DNA from: Paraburkholderia metrosideri
GTDB lineage: Bacteria; Pseudomonadota; Gammaproteobacteria; Burkholderiales; Burkholderiaceae
Direction: 5' to 3'
Length of the DNA stretch: 64,000 nucleotides
Assembly (NCBI RefSeq): GCF_904848625.1
Contig: NZ_CAJHCP010000003.1
Location: 496,001-560,000 of the forward strand
The number at the start of each line of letters is the position of its first letter. The stretch's first letter is position 1. The notes below the pieces were generated by a model, which saw only the letters and a program-made list of their open reading frames with translations, searched no databases and had not been told where the DNA came from. Shown here piece by piece: positions 31,078 through 39,787 of the stretch. The translations under genes and the position numbers were made by a program.

Positions 31078-31445
31078 TTGTTACTCCGGGTGAGAGAATT
31101 CAGTTAGTTATGACGTCGTTTGTACGGCAGTAAAGCCAGCATGGTGTGACATGCAGTTGTCGATGAGTAAAAGAGGTTGGACCTGCGCTGAGGAATGCTC
31201 GCTCATGTTGTTGGGCGTAACAGGCACTGCTGTAGCCTGAATCCCCGTTGTATGACTGGAGCCTTTGGCGCGCGTCTTTCATCAGGGACCGCTGCCGTTT
31301 GTGGCAGCAGAAATGTCCGTTTGTAGACACGCCGTCCACATACCTCGAGCTCATCACGAACGTGCTGACGGATGAACGCAATCGAAGAACCTCAAGATAC
31401 CTGTCGGCAACGATTAGGTCCGGCAAATTGTTGCTTGCAAAACGG
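31078..31445. other. Unassigned stretch between IS110 and IS21 remnant C
   Basis: About 370 bases. A 108-codon leftward frame (31100-31426) has no family features. It probably holds the IS110 right flank and eroded sequence. Confidence 0.4.
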
Positions 31446-32400
31446 GAAAGTCCTTGTAGACAATATGAAAACGGCCGTAGACAATGTGCACAAAGGCAAG
31501 GGTCGCACGGTCAATCCGCGTTTCGCAGTGATGTGTTCGCACTATCTGTTCGATCCGGACTTCTGCAACGTCGCCAGTGGCTGGGAGAAAGGCGTCGTCG
31601 AGAAGAACGTGCAGGACAGCCGCCTGCGTATCTGGACTGAGGCGCGTGGGCAACGCTTCGGCAGTTTCGCTGATCTGAATGCATGGCTGGCGACCCGGTG
31701 CCGGTCGTTGTGGGATCAGGTGAAGCATCCGGACTATCGTGAGCTGAGCGTCGCCGACGTGTTCGAGCAGGAACGCGCTCATCTGATGCCGATGCCAACA
31801 CCGTTTGACGGTTATGTTGAGCGTGCGGCACGAGTCTCGTCGACCTGCCTGGTGGTGATTGGCCGCAATCGCTACTCCGTGCCATGCGAATTCGCAGGCC
31901 AGATGCTCAGCACGCGACTCTATCCTGGGCGTGTTGTGGTGGTCGGCGACGATGCCGTGGTGGCCGAACACGATCGACTGGCCGACGAAGGACAGGTGCG
32001 ATACCAGTGGCAGCACTACATCCCGCTGATCCAGCGCAAGCCAGGAGCCCTGCGCAACGGTGCGCCGTTCCAGGATATGCCCGATCCGCTGCAACGGCTG
32101 CGTCGGGCGTTACTACGCGAGCCAGGTGGCGACCGGGTAATGGCTAAGGTTCTGGCGCTGGTCCCGGAAAGCGGTCTGGACGCCGTAGTGGTTGCAGTCG
32201 AACTTGCATTGGAGCAGGAGCCGCCCTCCGGGCGCGTGAGCGTCGAGCATGTGGTGAACGTGCTGTCGCGCATGCGCAGCGTGCAGATGCCGCCGAAGAT
32301 CGATACTGCGCTACAACTGACGACACCGCCGCTGGCCGACACATCGCGCTACGACGGGCTGCGCCCGGCACTGCGACAGCCGGAGGCCGGTCATGCGTGA
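31446..32400 (+). pseudogene. IS21-family element C: istA, 5'-truncated
   Basis: Recognisable from GKVLVDNMKTAVDNVHKGKG. It includes VMCSHYLFDP, ASGWEKGVVEKNVQDSRLRI with a catalytic Glu, and RNRYSVPCEFAGQ, to the normal C terminus at 32400, where it overlaps istB by 8 bases. The N-terminal third (HTH and first catalytic Asp residues) is missing. The open frame back to 31372 does not look like IstA. Confidence 0.85.
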
Positions 32401-33193
32401 TCTGATTGTCGAACTCAAACACTTGCGGCTGCACGGCATGGCTGCCGGCTGGACCGAACTGCTCGAACAGGTGAATGTCGAGGCGGCGTCTTCGCAATGG
32501 CTGCTCGAACGGCTGTTGCAGGCCGAGGTCGCGGATCGGGCCGTGCGTTCGGTCAGCCACCAGATGAACGCGGCGAAGTTCCCGGTGCATCGCGACATCG
32601 CGGGCTTCGACCTCGATGGCTCGCCGGTCGACCGCCAGCTCGTCACGCAACTGGCCGGCATGACGTTCACCGAGGGCGCGCACAACCTGGTTCTGGTCGG
32701 CGGCCCGGGCTCGGGCAAGACGCATCTGGCGACCGCCATCGGCGTGTCCGGCATCATGCACCACGGCAAGCGGGTGCGCTTCTACTCGACCGTGGATCTG
32801 GCCAACGCACTGGAGCAGGAGAAGGCGCAGGGACGCGCGGGGAGGATAGCGGCGAGCCTGCTTCGCCTCGACCTGGTCATTCTGGACGAACTCGGATATC
32901 TGCCCTTCAGCCAGGCCGGCGGGGCGTTGCTGTTCCACCTGCTGAGCCGCCTGTACGAGCACACGAGCGTTGCGGTGACGACGAATCTGGACTTCGCCGA
33001 ATGGTCCAGTGTGTTCGGCGACGCGAAGATGACCACGGCATTGCTGGACAGGCTGACGCATCACTGCCACATCGTGGAAACCGGCAACGAAAGCTACCGT
33101 TTCCGCCATAGCAGCGCCAGTGCAAGGAAGCGTATCCGCTCGCGCGAAGCAGCGCGCAGAGCCGACGATGCGAGCGCGAACGAATCGGCCTGA
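32393..33193 (+). CDS. istB: IS21-family helper ATPase IstB (element C), intact
   Basis: 266 residues. The N-terminal helical part ([16 protein letters not shown]) is followed by Walker [16 protein letters not shown] near residue 105, Walker [18 protein letters not shown], the sensor region [15 protein letters not shown] and [17 protein letters not shown]. IstB is the AAA+ target-selection partner of IstA. Its istA partner is truncated, so it has no cognate full transposase in this copy. Confidence 0.93.
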   Translation: MRDLIVELKHLRLHGMAAGWTELLEQVNVEAASSQWLLERLLQAEVADRAVRSVSHQMNAAKFPVHRDIAGFDLDGSPVDRQLVTQLAGMTFTEGAHNLVLVGGPGSGKTHLATAIGVSGIMHHGKRVRFYSTVDLANALEQEKAQGRAGRIAASLLRLDLVILDELGYLPFSQAGGALLFHLLSRLYEHTSVAVTTNLDFAEWSSVFGDAKMTTALLDRLTHHCHIVETGNESYRFRHSSASARKRIRSREAARRADDASANESA

Positions 33194-33297
33194 TCGTCGC
33201 TTGCCGCGCAGTGCATCCTCATACGAAGGAGGACAACCACTCCGGAAACCCATACACTTATCCACAACCGGTCCTTCTTCAGGCCGGTCTCCACCCC

Positions 33298-33347
33298 GGC
33301 TCAAAGCTCGATCGGCGCGGTGGCTCAAAATTCATTCGGCGCGGACA
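33298..33347. repeat. Right end of IS21 element C with two terminal repeats
   Basis: Two related repeats, GGCTCAAAGCTCGATCGGCG (33298-33317, continuing to 33320) and GGCTCAAAATTCATTCGGCG (33322-33341, continuing to 33347). They end in ...GCGGACA, the CA-3' expected of an IS21 terminus. Multiple terminal repeats are a feature of the family. The outer repeat recurs, 25 of 26 bases identical, at 63699-63724. Confidence 0.75.
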
Positions 33348-34242
33348 TTCCATGCGCCTGTCGCAACTGTTCGCCGTACTGCTCCCACTCAGGATCAAAG
33401 GGATTGAATGCTCCTTTGACCTTTCTGTGTCGCTTAATTTCCGTACCGCTGCTGATCTGGTACAGGCTAAGCAACCCCTTACCACCGTCGTCACGAGCTA
33501 CAGGAACAGCGAACACCCAGTGTCGATTGCCCTCCGAGTGAAAGTATTTCTTCTTCACCCATTCGGCGCTCTTGTTCAGGTGCCGCCTCTTCGACCACCG
33601 CCAAAGCCTTCGGAAAATCAAAGACTCCATGCGGCTGTATGCCTCTTTGGCGACCACGGGACTGTGATACTGCGCCCAGCCCCGTAGCATCGGATTTAGC
33701 AAACGAATCAGATCCGCTTGCTTTACCGTCTTGTGACCGCTGATCGTATCCGCCACCTTGCGATAGAACGTTTGCACGTTCTTCTTGCTCGGCTTGATGA
33801 GTAGCGTCCCCGAGTACTTACGGAAATTCCACCCCAGGAAATCGAAGCCTTGGTCAATGTGTGTGATCCGCGTTTTCTCCTCGGACAGTTGCAGACCTCG
33901 AACGGCAAGGAATGTTTCCACCCAAGGTCGAACTTCCTGCTCCAGCAACTCTTGCGATTCACCGGTGATCACGAAGTCGTCCGCGTACCGCACCACATTG
34001 ACTTTAAGCTTGTTGGCTTTTGCGATCCCAAACTTCGCACTAAGGTGCGCTAGCAGTTCTCGCTCCAGCCCGTTCAGCGTCACATTCGCCAGCGTCGGAG
34101 AAATGATCCCTCCTTGCGGCGTACCGGCCTCTGTCGCCTGAAGCTGCCCCTTGTAAATCAGGCCAGCTTTCAGCCATTTCCGGAGGATTTCCTTGTCCAT
34201 CAGGACATGGGTCTCCAACCAGTTATGGCTAATATGGTCGAA
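33325..34242 (-). pseudogene. Group II intron reverse transcriptase/maturase, C-terminal part
   Basis: The leftward frame, from the junction at 34242, reads FDHISHNWLETHV, EAGTPQGGIISPTLANV, the catalytic NVVRYADDFVITG and the RT thumb/maturase part to KGAFNPFDPEWEQYGEQLRQ. It then runs into the IS21 end, which supplies the stop. The C-terminal HNH endonuclease region expected after FNPFDPEWE is therefore lost. The N-terminal part lies at 36945-37520, with the serine-recombinase element between them. Confidence 0.88.
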
Positions 34243-34284
34243 GGAAACCACGACAGACTACCCCATCCCAAGACGTTCCTGAAG

Positions 34285-34560
34285 CGGTCGTCATCACACG
34301 AGCAGGCCATCCATTCGAAGGCTTGCGCCTGCAGTCATCAGCCGGCGGCAACGCGCTGGTCGACCCCATCTCCTGCTGCTTCTTCCAGACCAGTCACGCG
34401 GACTGATTCCTGTCGACTGGACCGATTCCATTGCCGATGTCGTGGGGACCGCCCCGGCATCCGACGTGCTGGGTTCACTCGCCGACCTGCTCCACGCTCG
34501 CGTCATCATTGACGCTTTATTGCGCCAAACGGAACAGGAGAGCAACGATGCAACTGAACC
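34285..34560 (+). pseudogene. Frameshifted DUF5372-like small accessory gene
   Basis: One frame reads VVITRAGHPFEGLRLQ. After about 34335 another frame continues VISRRQRAGRPHLLLLPDQS and RGLIPVDWTD, then SLADLLHARVIIDALLRQT. Taken together these match the pattern of small proteins found just upstream of recombinases in such elements. The shift between frames suggests a 1-base lesion. The end is uncertain because the second frame stays open into the next gene. Confidence 0.45.
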
Positions 34561-34709
34561 TGGCCTTCGAGGATCTGCCGCACGACGACAGTCTATGGGA
34601 GCAACTCGACGAAGCGACACGCGAAACGATGATCGATCGGCTCGCGCAGGCGATCGCAAAGGTCGTAATCGTAAGTCATCCAAACGAACTGGAGCACAAC
34701 GATGAGTGA
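34548..34709 (+). CDS. 53-residue accessory protein of the recombinase element
   Basis: ATG at 34548 with AGGAGAGC upstream. It reads MQLNLAFEDLPHDDSLWEQL and ends NELEHNDE. It is acidic and mostly helical, and overlaps the recombinase start by 8 bases, so translation is probably coupled. Function unknown. A recombination directionality or partner role is only a possibility from context. Confidence 0.65.
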   Translation: MQLNLAFEDLPHDDSLWEQLDEATRETMIDRLAQAIAKVVIVSHPNELEHNDE

Positions 34710-36915
34710 TGCATCCCACAAGATAGCCGTGAGCCATCTGCAGCGTACCGCGGTCGTTTACATCCGCCAGTCCAGCGCCAGTCAGGTTGAGCACAACCGC
34801 GAATCGACACAGCGCCAGTACGCGCTTGCTCAACGTGCGCTCAGCCTCGGCTGGCACGAACAGCAGGTCAGTGTGGTCGACGAGGATCTGGGCCTCTCGG
34901 GCGCCAGTGTCGCGAATCGTGGCGGCTTTGCGCGCATGACCGCCGAGGTAGCACTGGGGCACGTTGGAATCATTCTCGGACTCGAAGTCTCGCGTCTGGC
35001 GCGCAACAACTCCGACTGGTACCGTCTGCTCGATCTGTGCAGCATGACCGATACGCTCATCGGCGATGCCGATGGCGTATATAACCCGGCGCTTTTTAAC
35101 GATCGGCTATTGCTCGGCCTGAAGGGCACCATGAGTGAAGCCGAACTGCACATCCTGCGCGCCCGTCTGGATGGCGGCATTCGCAACAAGGCAGCCCGTG
35201 GTGAATTGCGCCGCGGGTTGCCAACCGGGCTGGTATGGGGCGAGGCCGACGGCGAGGTGAGACTGCATCCCGACGAAGCGGTGGTCGGTGCAATACGCGC
35301 CGTATTCGCCCGTTTCAGCGAATTCGGCTCAGCCCGCCGCGTCTGGCTGTGGTTTCGCTCGGAGGACCTCTCGTTCCCCCTGCAGATGCATCACAGCGAC
35401 CAGATCCGCTGGATCGCGCCGACGTATCATGCGATCCATAGCGTGCTCGCCAATCCGGTTTATGCTGGTGCCTATTGCTACGGCAGGAGCCGGCAGGAGC
35501 GATACATCGACCCGCAGGGGGGACTGAAGACGCGCGTGCGTCGGCTGCCGCAGTCGCAGTGGGCCGTGCTCATCAAGGACCATCATGAAGGCTATATCGA
35601 CTGGGCCACTTATGAAGCCAATCAGGTTCGCCTGGGTGGCAATATCAAACCCACGCCGCATCACGCTGGAGGGGCCGTGAGAGAGGGCACAGCCTTGCTT
35701 CAGGGTCTGGCGATCTGCGGTCACTGTGGCCGGCGACTCAGAACCCACTACCGCGGCATGAACGAGACACCGGGATACCATTGTGCAAATAAAGGTGTTG
35801 TGAATGGCCGTGGCGTCTATTGCCTGAATGTCGGTGGTCTGCAGATCGACGGTGCCGCCGCCGAAACCTTCCTGCGTGCCGTCGAACCTGCCGGTCTGCA
35901 AGCGGCTGTGAGGGCCGCAGAGCTTCTCGAAGCCGATCATGACGCCGCGCTTGTGCAGTGGCGACTGGCTGTGGAACGCGCGCGCTATGAAGCGCAGCGG
36001 GCCGAGCGCCGATACCATGCCGTCGACCCCGAGAATCGCCTGGTGGCACGTGGGCTCGAAGCCCAATGGGAGAAACGTCTGCACGAACTCGAGCAGGCAC
36101 AACATGAACTGGAGCGGCGCGAGCAGCTCCGCCCTCGAACGTTGAGCGTTCAGGAACGCCAAAGCCTCCTGGCACTCGGCAAAGATCTTCAGCTACTGTG
36201 GTATGCGCCGAACCTCGCCGTGCGTGACAGAAAGCAGTTGCTGCGCGCCCTGCTTGAGGAAGTGACGGTTACCGTTCATCGCGAACAATACCAGGCGCAT
36301 CTTAAACTGCGCTGGCGAGGCGGCAAGCTCACCGAATGCGATGTGGAGCTGCCCCGCTCGCGGCCGGCCACCATTCGCACCGACGAAGAGACCCTTGCGC
36401 TGGTCCGTCGGCTCGCGCAGCACTATCCCGACGCCACCATTGCGGGCATCCTCAATGCGCAGGGTCGGCTGAGTGCACAGGGGATGCGCTTCAACCAGAA
36501 TCTCGTGGGTAACCTGCGCCGTCACTGGAAGATCCCCTGTTTCGAACCACCGGCTGAGCAGCCCGATGGAGAACTGCTCAGCGTCCGCCAGGCCGCCCGC
36601 GTGCTGGGCACCGCACCGTCGACACTCCATCGCTGGGTCAATGACGGCTTCATCGCCGGCGAGCATCCCACGCCCGGTACGCCCTGGCGCATTCGGATAA
36701 CAGAAGCATTGCGTCGCATCTTTGTTGATAGCACTCCTGATGGATACGTCGCTATGCAGGTCGCAACGCAGCGACTCGGTGTTTCCCGTCAAACTGTGTT
36801 GCAGCGTGTAAAGCGCGGCGAACTCGACGCGGTGCTGGTCCGCCGCGGTCGATGCAAAGGCTTGCGCATCAAGGTCGTTAGCGAACAGCCGGACTTCTTC
36901 GAACGCACTTCATGA
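34702..36915 (+). CDS. Large serine recombinase with C-terminal helix-turn-helix domains
   Basis: 737 residues. The resolvase domain has the catalytic serine in VVYIRQSSASQ near residue 20, then GLEVSRLARNNSDW and MSEAELHILRARL. The recombinase domain (about 170-300) is followed by a zinc beta ribbon with ICGHCGRRL near 340 and a coiled-coil stretch (about 400-480). The last 120 residues add two DNA-binding helices, SVRQAARVLGTAPSTLHRWV and ATQRLGVSRQTVLQRVKRG. These look like MerR/excisionase-type domains and are not part of a minimal large serine recombinase. No lesion is seen, so the enzyme is likely functional. Confidence 0.92.
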   Translation: MSDASHKIAVSHLQRTAVVYIRQSSASQVEHNRESTQRQYALAQRALSLGWHEQQVSVVDEDLGLSGASVANRGGFARMTAEVALGHVGIILGLEVSRLARNNSDWYRLLDLCSMTDTLIGDADGVYNPALFNDRLLLGLKGTMSEAELHILRARLDGGIRNKAARGELRRGLPTGLVWGEADGEVRLHPDEAVVGAIRAVFARFSEFGSARRVWLWFRSEDLSFPLQMHHSDQIRWIAPTYHAIHSVLANPVYAGAYCYGRSRQERYIDPQGGLKTRVRRLPQSQWAVLIKDHHEGYIDWATYEANQVRLGGNIKPTPHHAGGAVREGTALLQGLAICGHCGRRLRTHYRGMNETPGYHCANKGVVNGRGVYCLNVGGLQIDGAAAETFLRAVEPAGLQAAVRAAELLEADHDAALVQWRLAVERARYEAQRAERRYHAVDPENRLVARGLEAQWEKRLHELEQAQHELERREQLRPRTLSVQERQSLLALGKDLQLLWYAPNLAVRDRKQLLRALLEEVTVTVHREQYQAHLKLRWRGGKLTECDVELPRSRPATIRTDEETLALVRRLAQHYPDATIAGILNAQGRLSAQGMRFNQNLVGNLRRHWKIPCFEPPAEQPDGELLSVRQAARVLGTAPSTLHRWVNDGFIAGEHPTPGTPWRIRITEALRRIFVDSTPDGYVAMQVATQRLGVSRQTVLQRVKRGELDAVLVRRGRCKGLRIKVVSEQPDFFERTS

Positions 36916-36944
36916 ACCAGAGGGCATTGCTATGAGAGATCCAA

Positions 36945-37520
36945 GCATCCCTTGATATCCGCCTCCAGCACCCAACGGGCTGAACCCTTCTGGGACATGG
37001 CGACGAATATCTGTGACATGGCGTCAGCCGTCGAGCGGTTTAACCTGAACCCATAAGAGTTCGGGTCGCTCGTCGATTCCGACACCGGCTCCAAGGCCAG
37101 CAGATACAAGGCTTGCATCGCCCTGTCCCGCATGGTCGGAATGCCCAGAGGGCGCTCCTTTTCATTGGCCTTGGGGATAAAGACTCTCCGTAAAGGCAGA
37201 GGCTTATATCCACGCCGCTTCAACCTGCCGACAGCAAGCCATCGGCTCTCAGGCGAGTCCCAAAGTTCGCGATCGACTCCAGCCGTTCGCGCACCCTGAT
37301 TCTGCGTAACACGTCGTACCGCATACAGCTTTGCGGACAACGTGCGGGTCAACATCCGTTGCAGGGCTCTCCCCCTGCGCCAGTTGCCTTCCCGCGTCGC
37401 CTTCGCAATTCGAATCTGCATCCCTCTCACGTTCCGTTCAACCCGCCGCCAATCTACGGCGTACCAGTTGTCCGGCGCGTGGGAAAGCGCAGATCCGTCC
37501 TTTCGGACAGATACTCTCAT
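36945..37520 (-). pseudogene. Group II intron reverse transcriptase, N-terminal part
   Basis: ATG at 37520; 190 residues through RT0-RT2: WRRVERNVRGMQIRIAKA, KANEKERPLGIPTMRDRAMQ, SYGFRLNRSTADAM and LEADIKGC, where the serine-recombinase element interrupts it. Only about 110 bases upstream could be intron RNA (a GTGCG lies at about 37632), far less than domains I-IV need. The intron's 5' end therefore also appears lost. Confidence 0.88.
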
Positions 37521-37683
37521 GCTGCTCTCCTACTCGAAGAAGTGAATCCCGAGCCAGGCTTCAGCTGAGCCTGTTTTTGTCAAACAAACAACCAATGCAG
37601 GCGCCCCCTGCTGAACGACGACCATGCGCACCCCGAAACTACGACGCGTGCCGGCCGACGCCTCGGCGTGACACCAGGAATGT

Positions 37684-38094
37684 TTAGCAAAGCTCTGCGG
37701 TGGCCACCCACGTCACCTTCTCGAACTGTCTGAGAACCGCGTTCAGCGACCCGGCGAACGCTTCGGCAAACGATATCGTCATGGCCTCGAAACCATGTTC
37801 GCGGCTGGTCACAATCCGGACGCGCTCGATGTCACGCGCGACCGGCATCAGCACCTGCCAGACCGCGGCGACCCGCATGTCGCCGCTCCTCGTACGTACC
37901 GTGATCTGATGGCCTGTGGCCATTAATAGCCCGGCCATTTCCGGTGTCATCCTCCAGCCCGCTCTCTGATGGGTTTGTCTGTTATCCGCACGGGCAGTGC
38001 GGTCACATTCGCCCACGCGTTTGATGCCACCACTCATAATGATCCAGATGTCGTAGCAGTCTTGCCCGCCTCCGCTCACGGCGATAGTGACCAA
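37684..38094 (-). CDS. Hypothetical protein
   Basis: The open frame ends ...FEKVTWVATAELC. The more protein-like part starts around MTPEMAGLLMATGHQITVRT (ATG at 37950). It continues RSGDMRVAAVWQVLMPVARD and FAEAFAGSLNAVL. I do not recognise a family. The upstream 48 codons look non-coding. It may be an eroded gene of the same island that held phaB. Confidence 0.4.
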   Translation of the reverse strand: MVTIAVSGGGQDCYDIWIIMSGGIKRVGECDRTARADNRQTHQRAGWRMTPEMAGLLMATGHQITVRTRSGDMRVAAVWQVLMPVARDIERVRIVTSREHGFEAMTISFAEAFAGSLNAVLRQFEKVTWVATAELC

Positions 38095-38208
38095 TCACCA
38101 TGAGCATCGCGATACTGAGGGCTGAGCCCCCAATGATCATGCCCGTCCAAGTTTCACTCATGACACATTCCTCTCATGGAAGCCCAGGGTGTTGCGTGAA
38201 TGGTTCAC

Positions 38209-38241
38209 GCCGGTTCGTGCGGTGTCCCTGCACGAACCGGC
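38209..38241. terminator. Hairpin downstream of the phaB fragment
   Basis: GCCGGTTCGTGC (38209-38220), 9-base loop, GCACGAACCGGC (38230-38241). A 12-bp perfect stem starts about 17 bases after the phaB stop. There is no T tract. Confidence 0.5.
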
Positions 38242-38257
38242 CGGCGCGCTCGTCGCG

Positions 38258-38611
38258 TTACTGCATGTGCTGACCACCGTTGATAGCGATATTGGAACCG
38301 GTCACGAAGACGGCATCGTCCGAGCACAGGTAAAGCACGAGCGCCGCCACTTCTTCGGGTTTGCCCAGACGCCCCATGGGGATAAGCGGCAGGACCTTTG
38401 TATCAAGGATCTCCTGCGGAATCGCCGTGACCATCTTCGTCGCCAGGTAGCCCGGCGAAATCGTGTTGACGGTCACGCCTTTGCGCGCCACTTCCAGCGC
38501 CAGCGATTTGGTGAAGCCGTGCATACCCGCCTTGGCCGCAGCGTAGTTGGTCTGACCGACTGAACCTTTGGAACCGTTCACGGAGGAGATGTTGACGATG
38601 CGCCCCAGCAA
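38258..38611 (-). pseudogene. phaB: Acetoacetyl-CoA reductase (PhaB), 5'-truncated
   Basis: The leftward frame reads GRIVNISSVNGSKGSVGQ, NYAAAKAGMHGFTKSLA with the YxxxK catalytic pair, NTISPGYLATKMV and the C terminus FVTGSNIAINGGQHMQ. This is the second half of an SDR of about 246 residues used in polyhydroxybutyrate synthesis. The NADPH-binding N-terminal half is missing; upstream sequence at 38612-38650 does not match. Substrate specificity follows family resemblance. Confidence 0.85.
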
Positions 38612-39017
38612 TTCCTCTCCTGATTAATGCGTCGAAAACGCCCCGCGTCACCGGTTAGCACGCCATTAATTTCCTGACGGTGGTCAGGAAGGACCCTCGC
38701 CTTCAAAATTCATCATTTGTACTACTAATTAACTGAAAGGCAGTTCGGCCCGGGTCAGCCGCTCCCGACGGGACCTCTGGGCAGAGGGAACCCGCGCCCA
38801 GAGTTGCCGGCCGGCGCCGCAGCTGGGCATCTTCGGCGCCTGCACTTGCGGGGTGTGCAGTTACATACAAGTAAATATTAGGCCATTTATTCTAACCAGA
38901 AAATGTTACCTTAATCCGCCAGATCGCCAAGTAGATACCCTTATTGGTGTACGAGGCGTTCGAAAGGGGGGCCGTTAGGCTCCGCCTATACTGAATAGAG
39001 TTCGTGCTCGGACGATC
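38612..39017. other. Non-coding stretch between the phaB fragment and IS remnants
   Basis: About 400 bases with no gene. It includes an AT-rich patch at 38870-38915. No repeat or regulatory site is recognised with confidence. Confidence 0.4.
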
Positions 39018-39446
39018 CGCCGGGTGGCGGCGGGCGCAACGCTGAGACCGACTGGAAAGGCGAGCGGCGCAGCGATGACACGCATGAGTCGAGCGCTGAT
39101 GCAGATGCGCGCCTGTTCAAGAAGAGCAAGCAAAGCCCGGCCATCCTCTGTTACCAGAGGCAGAGGCATATCCTGATGGAGAACCGCTCCGGGCTGGGGG
39201 TCGGCGCTGCGGCAATCCATGCAGATGGCTTTGGCGAGCGGGCCAGTGCGCTGCGACTGCTCGACTGCGTGCCGGGCACTCACGCGAAGACAGTCGGTGC
39301 CGACAAGGCCTACGACACACGTGATTTCGTAAACGATTGCCGGGCGCGCAACGTAACCCCGCATGTCGCACGCAACGACGCCCGCCAGGGCGGCAGCGCA
39401 ATCGATGACCGTACATCGCGGCACGCGGGATACCGGATGAGATCCA
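39018..39446 (+). pseudogene. IS5/IS1182-like transposase fragment
   Basis: A frame shows GGRNAETDWKGERRSDDTHE, ARLFKKSKQSPAILCYQRQ, ILMENRSGLGV, TVGADKAYDTRDFVNDC and VTPHVARND. This is the middle of an IS5-type DDE transposase containing the second catalytic Asp region (GADKAYD). Both ends are missing. Confidence 0.8.
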
Positions 39447-39459
39447 TGTGGTCTCAAAG

Positions 39460-39733
39460 ATGTTGCGCCGGTGGTGTAGCAACGTCATGCGCTCCAAGGT
39501 TGAACCCATAAAGGAGGTCGCACGCATGATCGTTCGTCATTTCGACGGCATCGTCGCGTGGGCGCAGACACGCCAGACCAACGGTTTCATGAAGCCATCA
39601 ATGGCCTGTTTCAAGCTGCCAAGCGCAAGGTGCGCGGATACGCCAGCTTCAAAACCATGCGAACTGTGCTGTTCCTCATCGCAGGCAAGCTCGACTTCTC
39701 GGCCTTCAACCCACATGCCTCGTAAGCCGCATT
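39460..39733 (+). pseudogene. ISL3-like transposase C-terminal fragment
   Basis: Reads MLRRWCSNVMRSKVEPIKEV, DGIVAWAQTRQTNGF, then after a frameshift near 39588 EAINGLFQAAKRKVRGYASF and TVLFLIAGKLDFSA. This is the typical end of ISL3 transposases. It directly abuts the IS5-like fragment. Confidence 0.75.
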
Positions 39734-39787
39734 AGCCACTCCACTTTTGAAATAGCCGTTAGTTTGTCAAAGCTGTAACTAGAGGCG

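Larger units (their letters stand above)
34243..36944 (+). mobile_element. 2.7 kb serine-recombinase element inserted in the intron RT gene
   Basis: The flanks read GTCG-AA at 34237-34242 and AA-GCATCC at 36943-36950. Joining them through one AA restores the RT codons for ADIKGCFDHISHNW without any gain or loss. The 2-bp core is what serine recombinases leave. The cargo is three overlapping or close genes, all rightward: a DUF5372-like small gene (frameshifted), a 53-residue protein and a 737-residue large serine recombinase. No other cargo is present, so it is a minimal self-mobile unit. Confidence 0.8.

Noticed and set aside
31100..31426. 108-codon leftward frame between IS110 and IS21 remnants
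   Set aside because: No family resemblance; lies in eroded insertion-sequence flanks.
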